Counted from the first letter of the stretch, positions 18,376 through 28,111 are shown. The stretch: DNA of 42,047 nt from Thermoplasmata archaeon (GCA_021812305.1 JAKAOB010000004.1:1-42047); one strand, 5' to 3'. The notes: generated by a model from the letters alone, not told the origin. Numbers and translations: made by a program.

Positions 18376-18526
18376 GGAACGGTACCCGTCCGCTGGGCGG
18401 CCGGGAATATTTGGCGCCTCCGTCGAGGGACGTCGACCTTCCCGGGGAGAGCCCGTCCGCGGTGGGAGCGGGCGCATCGACGGAGCCTTCCAAGGGTTTA
18501 GTAGGCCGGGGGCATTTCGCCCCGAG

Positions 18527-18925
18527 ATGATCGACCACCTGAACGCCTACGCGATCGCGGTGCGCGACGTACGGGCGTGCGCCGCGTTCTACCGGGACAC
18601 GTTGGGATTTCAGCAGAAGGAGCTCTCGGACGAGTTCGCCTACCTGACGTTCGGACCCAAGGGGACCGCGGGCCTCGCGCTCGTCGGCGAGCGGGGCCTC
18701 GAGCCCGAGCTGGCCTCCAAGGAGAAGCACATGGTCCTCGGCGGGCTGTCCCGCGGTTACTTCGCCATCTTCCTGGAGGATGCCGACCGCGAGTACGAGG
18801 AACTGCGCCGCAAAGGAGTCCACTTCGTGACCCCGCCGACGACCCGACCGTCCGGGCAGCGGTACGCCTTCTTCGAGGACCCCGAGGGCAACCTCTGGGA
18901 GATCTCGCACTTCACGAAGAAGTAG
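18527..18925 (+). CDS. VOC-family protein (glyoxalase/bleomycin-resistance/dioxygenase fold)
   Basis: VRDVRACAAFYRDTLGFQ...GYFAIFLEDADREYEELRRKGVHFVTPP...RYAFFEDPEGNLWEISHF. Confidence 0.92.
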   Translation: MIDHLNAYAIAVRDVRACAAFYRDTLGFQQKELSDEFAYLTFGPKGTAGLALVGERGLEPELASKEKHMVLGGLSRGYFAIFLEDADREYEELRRKGVHFVTPPTTRPSGQRYAFFEDPEGNLWEISHFTKK

Positions 18926-19292
18926 GCGCACCGCGACCTTAGGCGGGGAGCGGCGCGAGCGCTCACTGCCCAGTCTGGCTCCGGTGTCCCGGACCGTCCG
19001 GCGGCTCCCCCGTGGGCGCGGGCGGGGGTACCGCGCCGCGGACCCCGACCGGTCCCGGCGACCGGCGATCGGCGGGGCGCGGGGAGCGAAGGAGTCTCAC
19101 TTCCTGCGACCGAGAGGTAGGCCCCGACCGCCGGCCCCGAACACCAAGAAGGTCTCGGCGCGGCCCGGCGTAGAACCCGGGGTGGGTCGGAGCCCGGCTC
19201 GACCGGTGCTTCCGGACCGATCCGCCGCCCCCGCAGCGCCACGGGACCGGCCCCGTCCGCCGCCTCCCTGTCAGTCGTCTATGACGAAGGCA

Positions 19293-19298
19293 CTATAT
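19293..19298 (+). promoter_or_regulatory. Putative TATA box for the DoxX-like gene
   Basis: CTATAT about 28 nt upstream of ATG 19321. Confidence 0.5.
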
Positions 19299-19320
19299 CC
19301 CGGCACATTGGGATGGGGGC

Positions 19321-19917
19321 ATGCGCTCCGGCGAGAACCCTGCCTCAGACCTGGGAGAGCTGAACTGGTGGGGTCGCAACGCCCCCGTCCTGAAGACGGC
19401 GTTCAGAGTGATCTTCGGCCTCATCTGGCTCATCGACGGGGCCTTCAAGTTCGCGCCCGGCCTCGTGGCGGCGTTCCCGGGGATGGTCAGCGACGCGGGC
19501 GCCGGTCAGCCGTCGTGGCTGCAGCCGTGGTTCACGTTCTGGGCCAACCAGGCGTCCGCGAACGCCTCGTTCTGGGTCTACACGACCGGCGTGCTCGAGG
19601 TGGCGGTCGGTCTCGGGCTGATCCTGGGCCTGCTGCGCAAGATCGCCTACCTGGGTGGCGCCGTCCTCTCGCTGTTCATCTGGGCGGTCCCGGAAGGGTT
19701 CGGCGGGCCCTACGGGATCGGCTCCACGGACATCGGCGGCGGCATTGTCTACGCGATGACGTTCCTGATGCTGATCGTCATCAACGCGACGTACGGAACC
19801 AGCCGCTGGAGCCTCGACTACCACATCGAGAAGCGGTGGCCGGCCTGGGCGGCCTTGGCGGAGTTCCGGCGCGGTCCCTCGGCGGCCCAGCCCGCCCCCC
19901 GAGCCTCGTCCGCATAG
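19321..19917 (+). CDS. DoxX/DoxD-like membrane protein
   Basis: MRSGENPASDLGELNWWGRNAPVLKTAFRVIFGLIWLIDGAFKFAPG...GVLEVAVGLGLILGLLRKIAYLGGAVLSLFIWAVPEGFGGPYGIGSTDIGGGIVYAMTFLMLIV. Confidence 0.82.
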   Translation: MRSGENPASDLGELNWWGRNAPVLKTAFRVIFGLIWLIDGAFKFAPGLVAAFPGMVSDAGAGQPSWLQPWFTFWANQASANASFWVYTTGVLEVAVGLGLILGLLRKIAYLGGAVLSLFIWAVPEGFGGPYGIGSTDIGGGIVYAMTFLMLIVINATYGTSRWSLDYHIEKRWPAWAALAEFRRGPSAAQPAPRASSA

Positions 19918-20384
19918 CGGGAGCCGAGCCGACCGCGTCCGAGCGTGCCGGGCAATAGCGCACGGCCGCGCCGAAAGAACGGCCCGGGCAGCGCCCTGTC
20001 CTTGCGAGTGTTTCCGTGCGCTCGCCGCGGGGGAAAGTTGCCCGCGTCCGACAGCCGGGTCTCGCGCCACGTGCGATTGCGCCGCTAAGCCATCCACCTG
20101 GGCCGTGATGATCACCGCGCCGCCGCGACGGAAGGGACGCGCCCCCCGCGCGTCGGAGCACCGGTGGTGCTCTCGGGCCCCCGCCCGTCCGGCGAGATCG
20201 GGGGACGGTCCTACGCCAAAGCGGGGGATCAAACGGACCGGCGCCGCCCCTCCCCTCAAGGCCAGCTGTTCTGGGCGGCTGCGAGGTGGTCCGCCCAGAG
20301 CGGTCTGTCGCGAGCCCCTCGCCCCGCCGCGCCGGTCCGCTCGCCCGGAGACCTAAGTAGGGGGCGGGGCTAGTCCGACCCATC

Positions 20385-20882
20385 GTGTCCGACCTCGCCC
20401 CTCTCGTGATCTTGGTCGTGGCCTGCCTTGCGATCGTCCTCTTCCTGGTCCGGGCAGCCCACTCGATCAAACCCTACGAGGTTGGCTTGCTAGTTCTTCT
20501 CGGATCCTACCAACGCCAGCTCGCTCCCGGCTTCAATATGATACACCCCCTCGGAACCGTGGTGCGGGTTGACCTTCGGACGCGGTTGCTTCAGATCGCA
20601 CCACGTCAGATTCCGGTGGTGGGGGGGACCGTCAGGGTCGGCGGCGAGGCGTCGTTTAGGGTTACCGATGCGCCTCGATCCGTCTTCCAGACGAAGGACT
20701 TGAACGGTAGTGTGCAGGAGGTGGTCAGCGCAGCGATCGTCGAGTCATTGAAAGGCCGCGATCTTGCTCGCGAGGGATCTGGCGGCTTCGAGCTCGATCC
20801 CCTAGCGCGAGCGGCACTGGACCAGTCCGCCGCACAGTTTGGCGCGAAGATCGAGTCGGTGACGCTTCGACTGGAGCGCTAG
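20385..20882 (+). CDS. Short SPFH/band-7-like membrane protein (165 aa)
   Basis: N-terminal TM then AHSIKPYEVGLLVLLGSYQRQLAPGFNMIHPLGTVVRVDLRTRLLQIAPRQIPVVGGTVRVGGEASFRVTDAP...VQEVVSAAIVESLKGRDLAREG: stomatin-like N-terminal half. Confidence 0.8.
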   Translation: MSDLAPLVILVVACLAIVLFLVRAAHSIKPYEVGLLVLLGSYQRQLAPGFNMIHPLGTVVRVDLRTRLLQIAPRQIPVVGGTVRVGGEASFRVTDAPRSVFQTKDLNGSVQEVVSAAIVESLKGRDLAREGSGGFELDPLARAALDQSAAQFGAKIESVTLRLER

Positions 20883-21048
20883 AGGCCCTCAACGATCTGA
20901 GCATCGGTGCGCCCGTCAACGGTTGGCGCTCGGTACCTTGTGGCGGACCGGCCACCAAACAGAAAGGCCCGAATTGGGTGCATGGGGAGTTGCAGCTCTC
21001 CCTTCGCTCCTCCCGAGGGAAGCCGGCCGACGGATCGGCGCCGACCGG

Positions 21049-21225
21049 TCAGTCCAACATCTCGATCGACAGGACCTTCTTCCCCGTCCACTCCGCCCGG
21101 CGCTCCAAGTACCACTCGTACGGGTCCTGCTTCGTATACCGAGTTATCTCTTGGTAGACGACAAAGACGATGTCCGCGACTTCGGGCGGGGACTCCATCT
21201 TGTACGTCACCTTGTACTTGACCAT
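21049..21225 (-). CDS. Small hypothetical protein (58 aa), below the ORF-track cutoff
   Basis: Reverse-strand ATG..TGA: MVKYKVTYKMESPPEVADIVFVVYQEITRYTKQDPYEWYLERRAEWTGKKVLSIEMLD; balanced composition, unlike the Arg/Pro/Gly-rich artefact ORFs nearby. Confidence 0.55.
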   Translation of the reverse strand: MVKYKVTYKMESPPEVADIVFVVYQEITRYTKQDPYEWYLERRAEWTGKKVLSIEMLD

Positions 21226-21732
21226 GAGCGCCGATAGCGGGTTCGAGTAGACAGTAGTTGCGCACGGACGAATCGATATCGGTGGGTCGGGCGGTGCGAC
21301 GAACGCCGCACCGGCCTTGTGCGGAGGGGGGATCCCTGCCGAGTCGGCCGATCTCGGGACGTGCCTGCCCCGGGCCCTGAAGCCGGCAACGACCGCGTCC
21401 AGAGTGGTTGGCGTTCCCGGGCTCAGTACATCCTAGGTTCGGTCGCCGGTCGATCGGCGAACTCTGGCACGCCGACTCGGGAAGGCTTGCATTGTGGCGT
21501 CGGCAGGCGGCTGGTCGTATTCGGCAGTGGGCCTTCACCTCGACGCGGCCGGAGGTCCGACGGAAAGCCCGACCCCCGGGGCCGCCTTCGACATGGCCCC
21601 ATCGCCCCGGCGACGTTAGCGTCCGACCCGCCGCCGATGGCCCCGGCCTCGCGTGACCGGCTGCGCGGACCGCCCGCTGCGCCCTGGGGTGTTCGCTCGG
21701 ACGAACTGCGCGGTTCCTAGGAGCCCTCGTTC

Positions 21733-22434
21733 CTAGCGAGCCGTGGAAACGGACACAAGTTCGGGCCCGGACCCCGAGGCCACCGGCCCCTGAGTCCAGA
21801 GGTCGAGCTCTCCGATGAAGTTCGGCTCGCCCAATCGACGTAGATCCGGCGCCGTGGGAGTGATCACGAAACCGCGGCTACGAACCCAGTCGGCCGAGAC
21901 CCGGTTGCTACCAAGGAACGTCGTCGTCAGGTACCTCAACCCATGCGCCCGGGTGACTCCAATAGCGCCGGTGAGGAGGGCCCCCCCCACCCCCATTCCC
22001 TGGGCGTCCGCAGAGACCAGCGATCCGAAAAGGGCCTTCACCGGCCCATCGGCGTCGTGAACGAAGCGCACGGTACAATACCCGACAGGACGTCGGTCTC
22101 CGGGGCGATTCGCCACGAGTAGCACGACGGCCGCCCTCGGGGCCAGATGGAGCAGACCACGGGAGAACCTCCGCTCGAGGACCATGTAGGTGAACAGCGC
22201 GTTTAGGATGCCCCGTCGGAACGGGTAGGGGTGGTAGAAGCCCCGGCTCTCCGGAGTCTGGCCGAGATAGAGCTCGACCAACCGAGGCACATCGCTGAGA
22301 CGGCCCGGACGGATCTGTGCGCGGAGGCGAGCCGTTCGACCCTCGCTTCGGGCCCCTTCGGGGGGGTCCCCGGCGACCGTAGCCGTGGGCCCGTGCACGG
22401 GTCGAGTCGGCGGGTCGTAGAGTAATAAAGGCAT
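21733..22434 (-). CDS. GNAT-family N-acetyltransferase
   Basis: IRPGRLSDVPRLVELYL...VKALFGSLVSADAQGMGVGGALLTGAIGVTRAHGLRYLTTTFLGSNRVSADWVRSRGF. Start uncertain: ATG 22434 sits beside a TATA-like CCTTTATTACT, so a GTG near 22396 may be the true start. Confidence 0.85.
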   Translation of the reverse strand: MPLLLYDPPTRPVHGPTATVAGDPPEGARSEGRTARLRAQIRPGRLSDVPRLVELYLGQTPESRGFYHPYPFRRGILNALFTYMVLERRFSRGLLHLAPRAAVVLLVANRPGDRRPVGYCTVRFVHDADGPVKALFGSLVSADAQGMGVGGALLTGAIGVTRAHGLRYLTTTFLGSNRVSADWVRSRGFVITPTAPDLRRLGEPNFIGELDLWTQGPVASGSGPELVSVSTAR

Positions 22435-22690
22435 GTCCAACGATGGGCAAGACGGCGCTCGCTCAAATGGCAGAAAGTGCTTCCGATTCCACCGCAGTCC
22501 CTATCCGCGGCGGGCGATACTGCTCAGGATCGGGGCCGACGGGGCCGCGCCCGTTCGGGCAGGGGAGCCGCTTTCCTTCCCCCTCCTTTAGACCGGAACG
22601 GGGAGGCTGGTAGTGACGGGGGAGTGCGCCACGGACGACGCCGCCGGTTGCGGATTCGTTTATCTTAGGTGAGCCAGGTGCCGCGGCGGT

Positions 22691-25507
22691 ATGTCCGCCG
22701 GCACGACCCGCCCCAGAGCGTCGTTCCCCGGGAGAAGGAATTGGGCGGGCGTTGCCGTGGGCGCCCTCCTCGCCCTGCTGCTGACGATGCCACTGGCGGG
22801 TGGCTTGGTCGGCCCCGGGGTTCGTTCCGACGCAACAATTCCGTCGGGCGCGATCACCACGGCCGTTCCTCCACCCCACTCCGCTGCGGCCGCGGGGACT
22901 CCTCTGGGCAGTAACGGGTCGTCCGTGTGGTCCCGACTGCCCAGCCTGCCGGCCAACGTGTCGCGCTTCTCGATGACCTACGATGCCGCCGACGAGACGG
23001 TGCTCGTGTTCGGCGGACTGCTGCAGGGCGGATACGCGGTCAACTACACGTGGACGTTCTCGAACGGAACTTGGACCAACCTCACTCCGAAGCTGGCCGT
23101 GGCTCCCTCCCCACGGTATGGGATGGAGCTGGCCTACGATTCGAGCGACGGCTACGTGGTCGGGTACGGGGGCGACGCCCTCACGTCCTCGTGCTCGGGG
23201 TCCGTGTCCACGTACTGCAACGACACCTGGATCTTCCAGAACGGCCGGTGGAGCCAGATCACCCCCAGATGCTACTTCCCGGGCCTCGGCTACGCGAGCT
23301 GCTCGACCTACCCGGGAATCCCCTCGGGCGAATACTGGGCGAACACCCTGGTCAACGACCCGCAGAATGGGTACGTCCTGTTATACACCTGCGGCTTGTG
23401 TTCGGGTACCGATAGCGGGGCGGATTGGACCTACCATCGGGGGGTCTGGACGGACCTGGTCTACAACTACAGCACGAACCGCACGTACTACGCTCCGACC
23501 ATCGGAGCGATCGCCTACGACGCCCAGGGCGGGTATGTCCTCGGATTCGGCGGCGGGGGCGACGAGCCGTACTACACGACCGGCGGGTGGGGCAACCTCA
23601 CCTACCGGTGGATGAACGGAACATGGCTCAACGAGAGCGCCAACCTGACGGTCTCCCCGGGGCCGCGGTTCGGGGAGGCGCTCGCGGCGGATCCCGCCAC
23701 GGGTGGCGTGCTCTTGTACGGGGGTTGGAACTACTCGTGTCAGGTCTGGGCCAACGGCTACAACTACTGCCAGACCGGCACCACCTACTATCTCAACGAC
23801 ACCTGGGAGTTCGTGAACGGGTCCTGGGCGGAACAGGCGACGAGCCTCAACCCCGGCCTCCGGGACTCCCCCGCCGTCTCCGATCCACCGAACGGGGGCG
23901 TGGTCCTCGTGGGAGGCTACGCCTGCGCGGCGGTCTGCCCCAGCACCCCTCGGATCATCAACGACACCTGGTTCTGGGGCGCCACTCCTCCGTTGGCCGA
24001 TCTCTCCCTCGCCGCCGCGCCGACCGCAACCGACACCGGCCGTTCGATCGCCTTTACCGCCTCCTTCCTGGGCGGTACGGCGCCCACCACCGTGCAGTGG
24101 GACTTCGGCGACGGGAACACCGCCACCGGGGCCTCGGTCTCCCATGCCTATGGGTCGGCGGGCCTCTACACGATCACCGCGTGGGTGAACGACTCGGCCA
24201 ATCACTCGTTGACGCGTCAGATCAACGTGACGATCACGGCGGCGCTCTCCTTGTCGCCCGCAGCGTACCCCAACCCCGTCGATACCGGCGTCCCCGTGGA
24301 GCTGTCGGCCGGCCCATCGGGCGGCGTGCTTCCAATCCACTACGCTTGGTCGTTCGGTGATGGCGCGACCGTCGGCCTGAACTCTTCACCGGTGTCCCAC
24401 GCTTACAGCGCTCAAGGGTCGTACACCGTCACCGTGAACGCCACCGACTCCGCGGGGGCCGCGGTGAACGCGTCCTTCTCGGTGTCGGTGAATCCCCCGC
24501 CCCGGGTTGTGGTCCTGAACGCGACCCCCGCGGCCGTCGTGCTCGGCCGCCCGGTGAACTTCACGGCGGCGGTAGCTGGGGGGACCCTGCCGTACACCTT
24601 TGCATGGAACTTCGGCGACGGGGGGCTCGGCGGCAACCTGAGCAACATCACCCACATCTATACCACGAACGGACCGTTCGTCGCGACGCTCAGCGTTACC
24701 GACGCGGGGGGAGGGCGCGTTGTCGGCTCGCTCAACGTGACCGTCGCGCTCAACGCGTCGGTGCTCGCGAACGGCTCGTTCGGGGCCGCCCCGCTCGTGC
24801 TCGCCTTCCAGGCGAACGCCACGGGAGGGGTCCCTGCGTACGCGTATCAGTGGACCTTCGGTGACGGGCTGCAGAGCACCCTAGCGGACCCGACCCACAC
24901 CTTCGGAATCGCCGGAACCTACAATGTGACCCTCGTCGTGCGGGATCTGGCCGGGCATTCCGCCCGGGCCACCCGGCTGGTCCAGGTCTACCCGGGCGGT
25001 GGCCCCCTCGGACTCGAGATCGGGGTCTCCCGGCCTGCCTTGAGCCCCGGGGAGACCACGAACGTTACGGCGATCCCGCACGGTGGCTACGGCCGGTACA
25101 CCCTGACCTGGACCGCCGTTCCGGGCGGCTGCCGGGTGACCTCCGAGGTCGCCTTGCAGTGCACGGCCGGTCCGAACGGCACGTACGCCGTCTCGGCCAC
25201 GCTGACGGACGCCCGCGGGACGATCATCACCGCCCAGGCGAGCTTCGGGGTCGGGACCAGCATCGGGGGGCTCAAGCCCCTCACCGGGAATCCCTGGGAG
25301 TCCCCTCTCGCGCTCGGTCTGCTCGCGGCGGTCGCCGCCGCGGTCCTGATCGGCGGCGGGGTCTACGCGAACCGTTCGCGGCGTCCGCCCCCGGGTGGAC
25401 CGGGCGCACGGCCCGGCGATCGGTATGCCGCGTACCGTGCTCCCGGCGGGGGTCCGCGCGAACCGCCTCCGCCGAACGGTCTCGACCCGCTCGACGACAT
25501 CTTCTGA
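22691..25507 (+). CDS. Kelch/PKD multidomain surface protein with C-terminal TM
   Basis: Kelch-like TVLVFGGLLQGGYAVNYTWTFSNGTWTNLTP, GGVLLYGGWNYSC, GGVVLVGGYAC; PKD motifs VQWDFGDGNTATG, YAWSFGDGATVG, FAWNFGDGGLGG, YQWTFGDGLQST; TM near 25310-25370; TATA-like GTTTATCTTA at 22658-22667. Confidence 0.9.
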   Translation: MSAGTTRPRASFPGRRNWAGVAVGALLALLLTMPLAGGLVGPGVRSDATIPSGAITTAVPPPHSAAAAGTPLGSNGSSVWSRLPSLPANVSRFSMTYDAADETVLVFGGLLQGGYAVNYTWTFSNGTWTNLTPKLAVAPSPRYGMELAYDSSDGYVVGYGGDALTSSCSGSVSTYCNDTWIFQNGRWSQITPRCYFPGLGYASCSTYPGIPSGEYWANTLVNDPQNGYVLLYTCGLCSGTDSGADWTYHRGVWTDLVYNYSTNRTYYAPTIGAIAYDAQGGYVLGFGGGGDEPYYTTGGWGNLTYRWMNGTWLNESANLTVSPGPRFGEALAADPATGGVLLYGGWNYSCQVWANGYNYCQTGTTYYLNDTWEFVNGSWAEQATSLNPGLRDSPAVSDPPNGGVVLVGGYACAAVCPSTPRIINDTWFWGATPPLADLSLAAAPTATDTGRSIAFTASFLGGTAPTTVQWDFGDGNTATGASVSHAYGSAGLYTITAWVNDSANHSLTRQINVTITAALSLSPAAYPNPVDTGVPVELSAGPSGGVLPIHYAWSFGDGATVGLNSSPVSHAYSAQGSYTVTVNATDSAGAAVNASFSVSVNPPPRVVVLNATPAAVVLGRPVNFTAAVAGGTLPYTFAWNFGDGGLGGNLSNITHIYTTNGPFVATLSVTDAGGGRVVGSLNVTVALNASVLANGSFGAAPLVLAFQANATGGVPAYAYQWTFGDGLQSTLADPTHTFGIAGTYNVTLVVRDLAGHSARATRLVQVYPGGGPLGLEIGVSRPALSPGETTNVTAIPHGGYGRYTLTWTAVPGGCRVTSEVALQCTAGPNGTYAVSATLTDARGTIITAQASFGVGTSIGGLKPLTGNPWESPLALGLLAAVAAAVLIGGGVYANRSRRPPPGGPGARPGDRYAAYRAPGGGPREPPPPNGLDPLDDIF

Positions 25508-25581
25508 GGCGGGCCGCATTCTGGGGGAAGGCGGACGCACCGGATGATCCGATCACGCTCGGCGCTCTGTGGGGGACCTCC

Positions 25582-26616
25582 GTGGTCCGAACGCTGACGC
25601 GCGCCGAAGCACTGGCCATCGGGATGCTGCTCGCCCGACCGGCGTCCACCGACCGCGAGCGCATCCTCGCTTCGGGCCTGCCCGCCCGTACGTTCGAGGT
25701 CGCCCGTCAGCGCGTCATCGCTTCGGGATGGCTGGTCGACCGGTTCGTCCCCGACCCCGCGCTGGCCGGCCGCGATCTCGCCGTCTTTGCCCTCGGCCGC
25801 CCGTTCGCCGAGCACCAGGCGGAGGTGTCCAAGGCCTGAAGCGACTCGCCCGACGCGGTCCTCGTATGGTCGTCGGCCCAATCGCTGTTCGGGGTCTTCT
25901 TCTCCGCCGCGCCTGCCTCCGCTAAGGGTCCGCTGGCCTCGGAGCTGGATCCGAAGGCCTTCAGCCGCCTGCTCACCATCCGATTCCCCCTCTCAGAGCC
26001 CGGCCTCCCCGTGTACTTCGACTTCGAGGGAGCTTGGAGCCGGGTCCTGGGGCTCTCGGGAACTCAGACCTATCCGAAGCCCCTCCCCTCGGCTCCCCCG
26101 GACCTCCGCCCTCGCCGTCGCCCCTCGGTCGAGGAGGTCGCCGGCTTGACCACCGTTCCCTTCCTCGCTCCCGACACCTCCAGCGCGGGGGTTCGAGCGG
26201 CTCGTCGGCTGTCGCGATCTACTCGGTACCGTCGCCGCCTCGAGCCGTATATCGCCCGACGGTACTTCCTCGATCCGACGGCGCTTCCAGGGTACCTTCA
26301 GTGGACACTGGGCTCGGTCGTCTTTGTGCACGGCCGGCTCCGTGACGGATCTTCGCCCGAGTCCCCGTTCCTGTTCCTGGTCACCGAGTGCGGTGTCCGC
26401 CCCTTCCTGTACGTCACCGACGGGCGCGATGTCCTGCTGGCCGCGCTATCCCCCGCCCCCCCCGGTCCGGGAAGCCGCGCTTCCGAGCCCAAGCCGCCGG
26501 TCACAGACGGTCTTCGGCGATTCCTCGAGGGGATCGAAGTGTTTCGCGAAGGGGTGTCCGGCCTTACCGCACTGACCAACCATCGTTACGACCGTCTCTT
26601 CCAGCTCGACGGCTGA
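25582..26616 (+). pseudogene. Hypothetical protein with winged-helix-like N-terminus, one frame interrupted by a single TGA at 25837-25839
   Basis: 25582-25839 (VRTLTRAEALAIGMLLARPASTDRERILASGLPARTFEVARQRVIASGWLVDRFVPDP...AEHQAEVSKA*) and 25840-26616 (SDSPDAVLVWSSAQSLFGVFFSAAPASAKGPLASELDPKAFSRLLTIRFPLSEPGLPVYFDFEGAWSRVLG...) are in the same frame with no other stop. Confidence 0.65.
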
Positions 26617-26833
26617 GCACGCGGGGGAGGAATCCGAACGGGTACGTGCTCGGCGAGCCAACAATCCCCCGAGTAGCGGCTTCCGGAGCTACAGCTCGGT
26701 GAGAGCCGATACATGGTCATCCGGTCCGGTCACGCAGGACCAGGAGTTCTCCGGCCTCAATCCCTGCACGCTCGAACGTAGTGCGGCTCTCCGCCTGCTT
26801 AGGTAGGCCGGCCGATCATGGGAAGATCTTCTC

Positions 26834-26965
26834 ATGGACACGGCCGACGACTCTGTGCCCTCTGGGTGGTACAACGAGATCGAACGACGTCGCGGACCGG
26901 GAGTCGACATCCCGACGGAGGAAGTACTTCGACGTTCCAGGGAGCTCAAGCGGCAGGGGGCTTAG
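26834..26965 (+). CDS. Possible very small ORF (43 aa), antitoxin-like in composition
   Basis: ATG..TAG: MDTADDSVPSGWYNEIERRRGPGVDIPTEEVLRRSRELKRQGA. Confidence 0.3.
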   Translation: MDTADDSVPSGWYNEIERRRGPGVDIPTEEVLRRSRELKRQGA

Positions 26966-27346
26966 GGGAAGCCGCCCGCGTGGTCGCTAGGCTGCCGGCT
27001 GATGAGGAATTCACGGCTTTACCACGGTACGTTCGGCGGGAGTTCGTGGAGGTCCGCCCCCGTCTCACTCGACAGACTCTCAGGTCGGGGTCAGGTTACA
27101 CCGTTTGGCCGAGAGGAACCCACGATCTACGAGACGGAAGGCGGGCTTGGGTATGCACCTGCTGCCCAAACGTCACGGAAAGCAGGTCAGACTGCGCCAT
27201 CGGGGGCCACATTCCAACCACCCCGGGTCCCCTGGGGGTGGGACCCAAGTCCTGGGAATGGTCTCGACGATGTTTGTGTTTCCCCGGGATTCCGCCGTGA
27301 CCCGTTATCTGTGCGCCTTCTGTAAGCCCCCGAGCCTTGGGCGAGC

Positions 27347-28111
27347 ATGACGACCGATGAGGATCTCTTACGAGGGCTCGCACACCCTCAACTCACCTGG
27401 AACACCCCACTCTCGATTTCGCACGCTGACCGTTTGCTCGCATCGCTTGAGCCCTCGGAGGGCTCCCGGCTCGTCGATCTGGGCTGCGGTTGGGGTGGAC
27501 TGCTGCTCCGGGCGCTGACCGAGACCCAAGGGGCGAGGGGGATAGGAGTTGATCAGAATTCGGTGTATCTGGATCGAGCACGATCGGCCGCACGGAACCT
27601 CGGAATCGGTGACCGAGTGCGATTCGTATTGGGTGACATCGTTCGCTTCTCCGACGCTGGCGATCGCGTGATCTGTATCGGAGCCGATCACGCGTGGGGA
27701 GGTGCCGAGCGAGCACTCACCCACCTGAGCCCGACGGTCGACGCGGGAGGGCGTGTGCTCTTTGGCTGCGGGTATTGGAACCGACCTGCTTCGCCCAAGT
27801 TGATTGAGATGTTGGGAAATCTCCCCGCCTCGTTCGAGGCAGTCCCCGCGCTCGCCCGTTCTTCGGGCTGGACGGTTCTCTCCGCCGACTCTGCGGACCT
27901 GGCCGAGTGGGACAACTTCGAGTCCACCTGGCGTCAAGATCTCGATGATATCGGCGCGAGGGAGTCCAACTCCCCCCTGGGATGTCACGCCCTCCGCCTT
28001 TCGGCGCAACGGCGAGAGGAATACGAGCGAGGATATCGCGACGTCCTCGGATTCGCCTACCTCGTACTCGAACGGACCGAGGAATCCAGCAGGGACGGAT
28101 CGACTGACTGA
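27347..28111 (+). CDS. Class I SAM-dependent methyltransferase
   Basis: SRLVDLGCGWGGLLLRALTETQGARGIGVDQNSVYLDRARSAARNLGIGDRVRFVLGDIVRF: Rossmann MTase motif I and post-I. Confidence 0.92.
   Translation: MTTDEDLLRGLAHPQLTWNTPLSISHADRLLASLEPSEGSRLVDLGCGWGGLLLRALTETQGARGIGVDQNSVYLDRARSAARNLGIGDRVRFVLGDIVRFSDAGDRVICIGADHAWGGAERALTHLSPTVDAGGRVLFGCGYWNRPASPKLIEMLGNLPASFEAVPALARSSGWTVLSADSADLAEWDNFESTWRQDLDDIGARESNSPLGCHALRLSAQRREEYERGYRDVLGFAYLVLERTEESSRDGSTD

Noticed and set aside
18984-19958. 324-aa plus ORF overlapping the DoxX-like gene
   Set aside because: Out of frame with the DoxX-like gene, which has TM segments and a TATA box at proper spacing.
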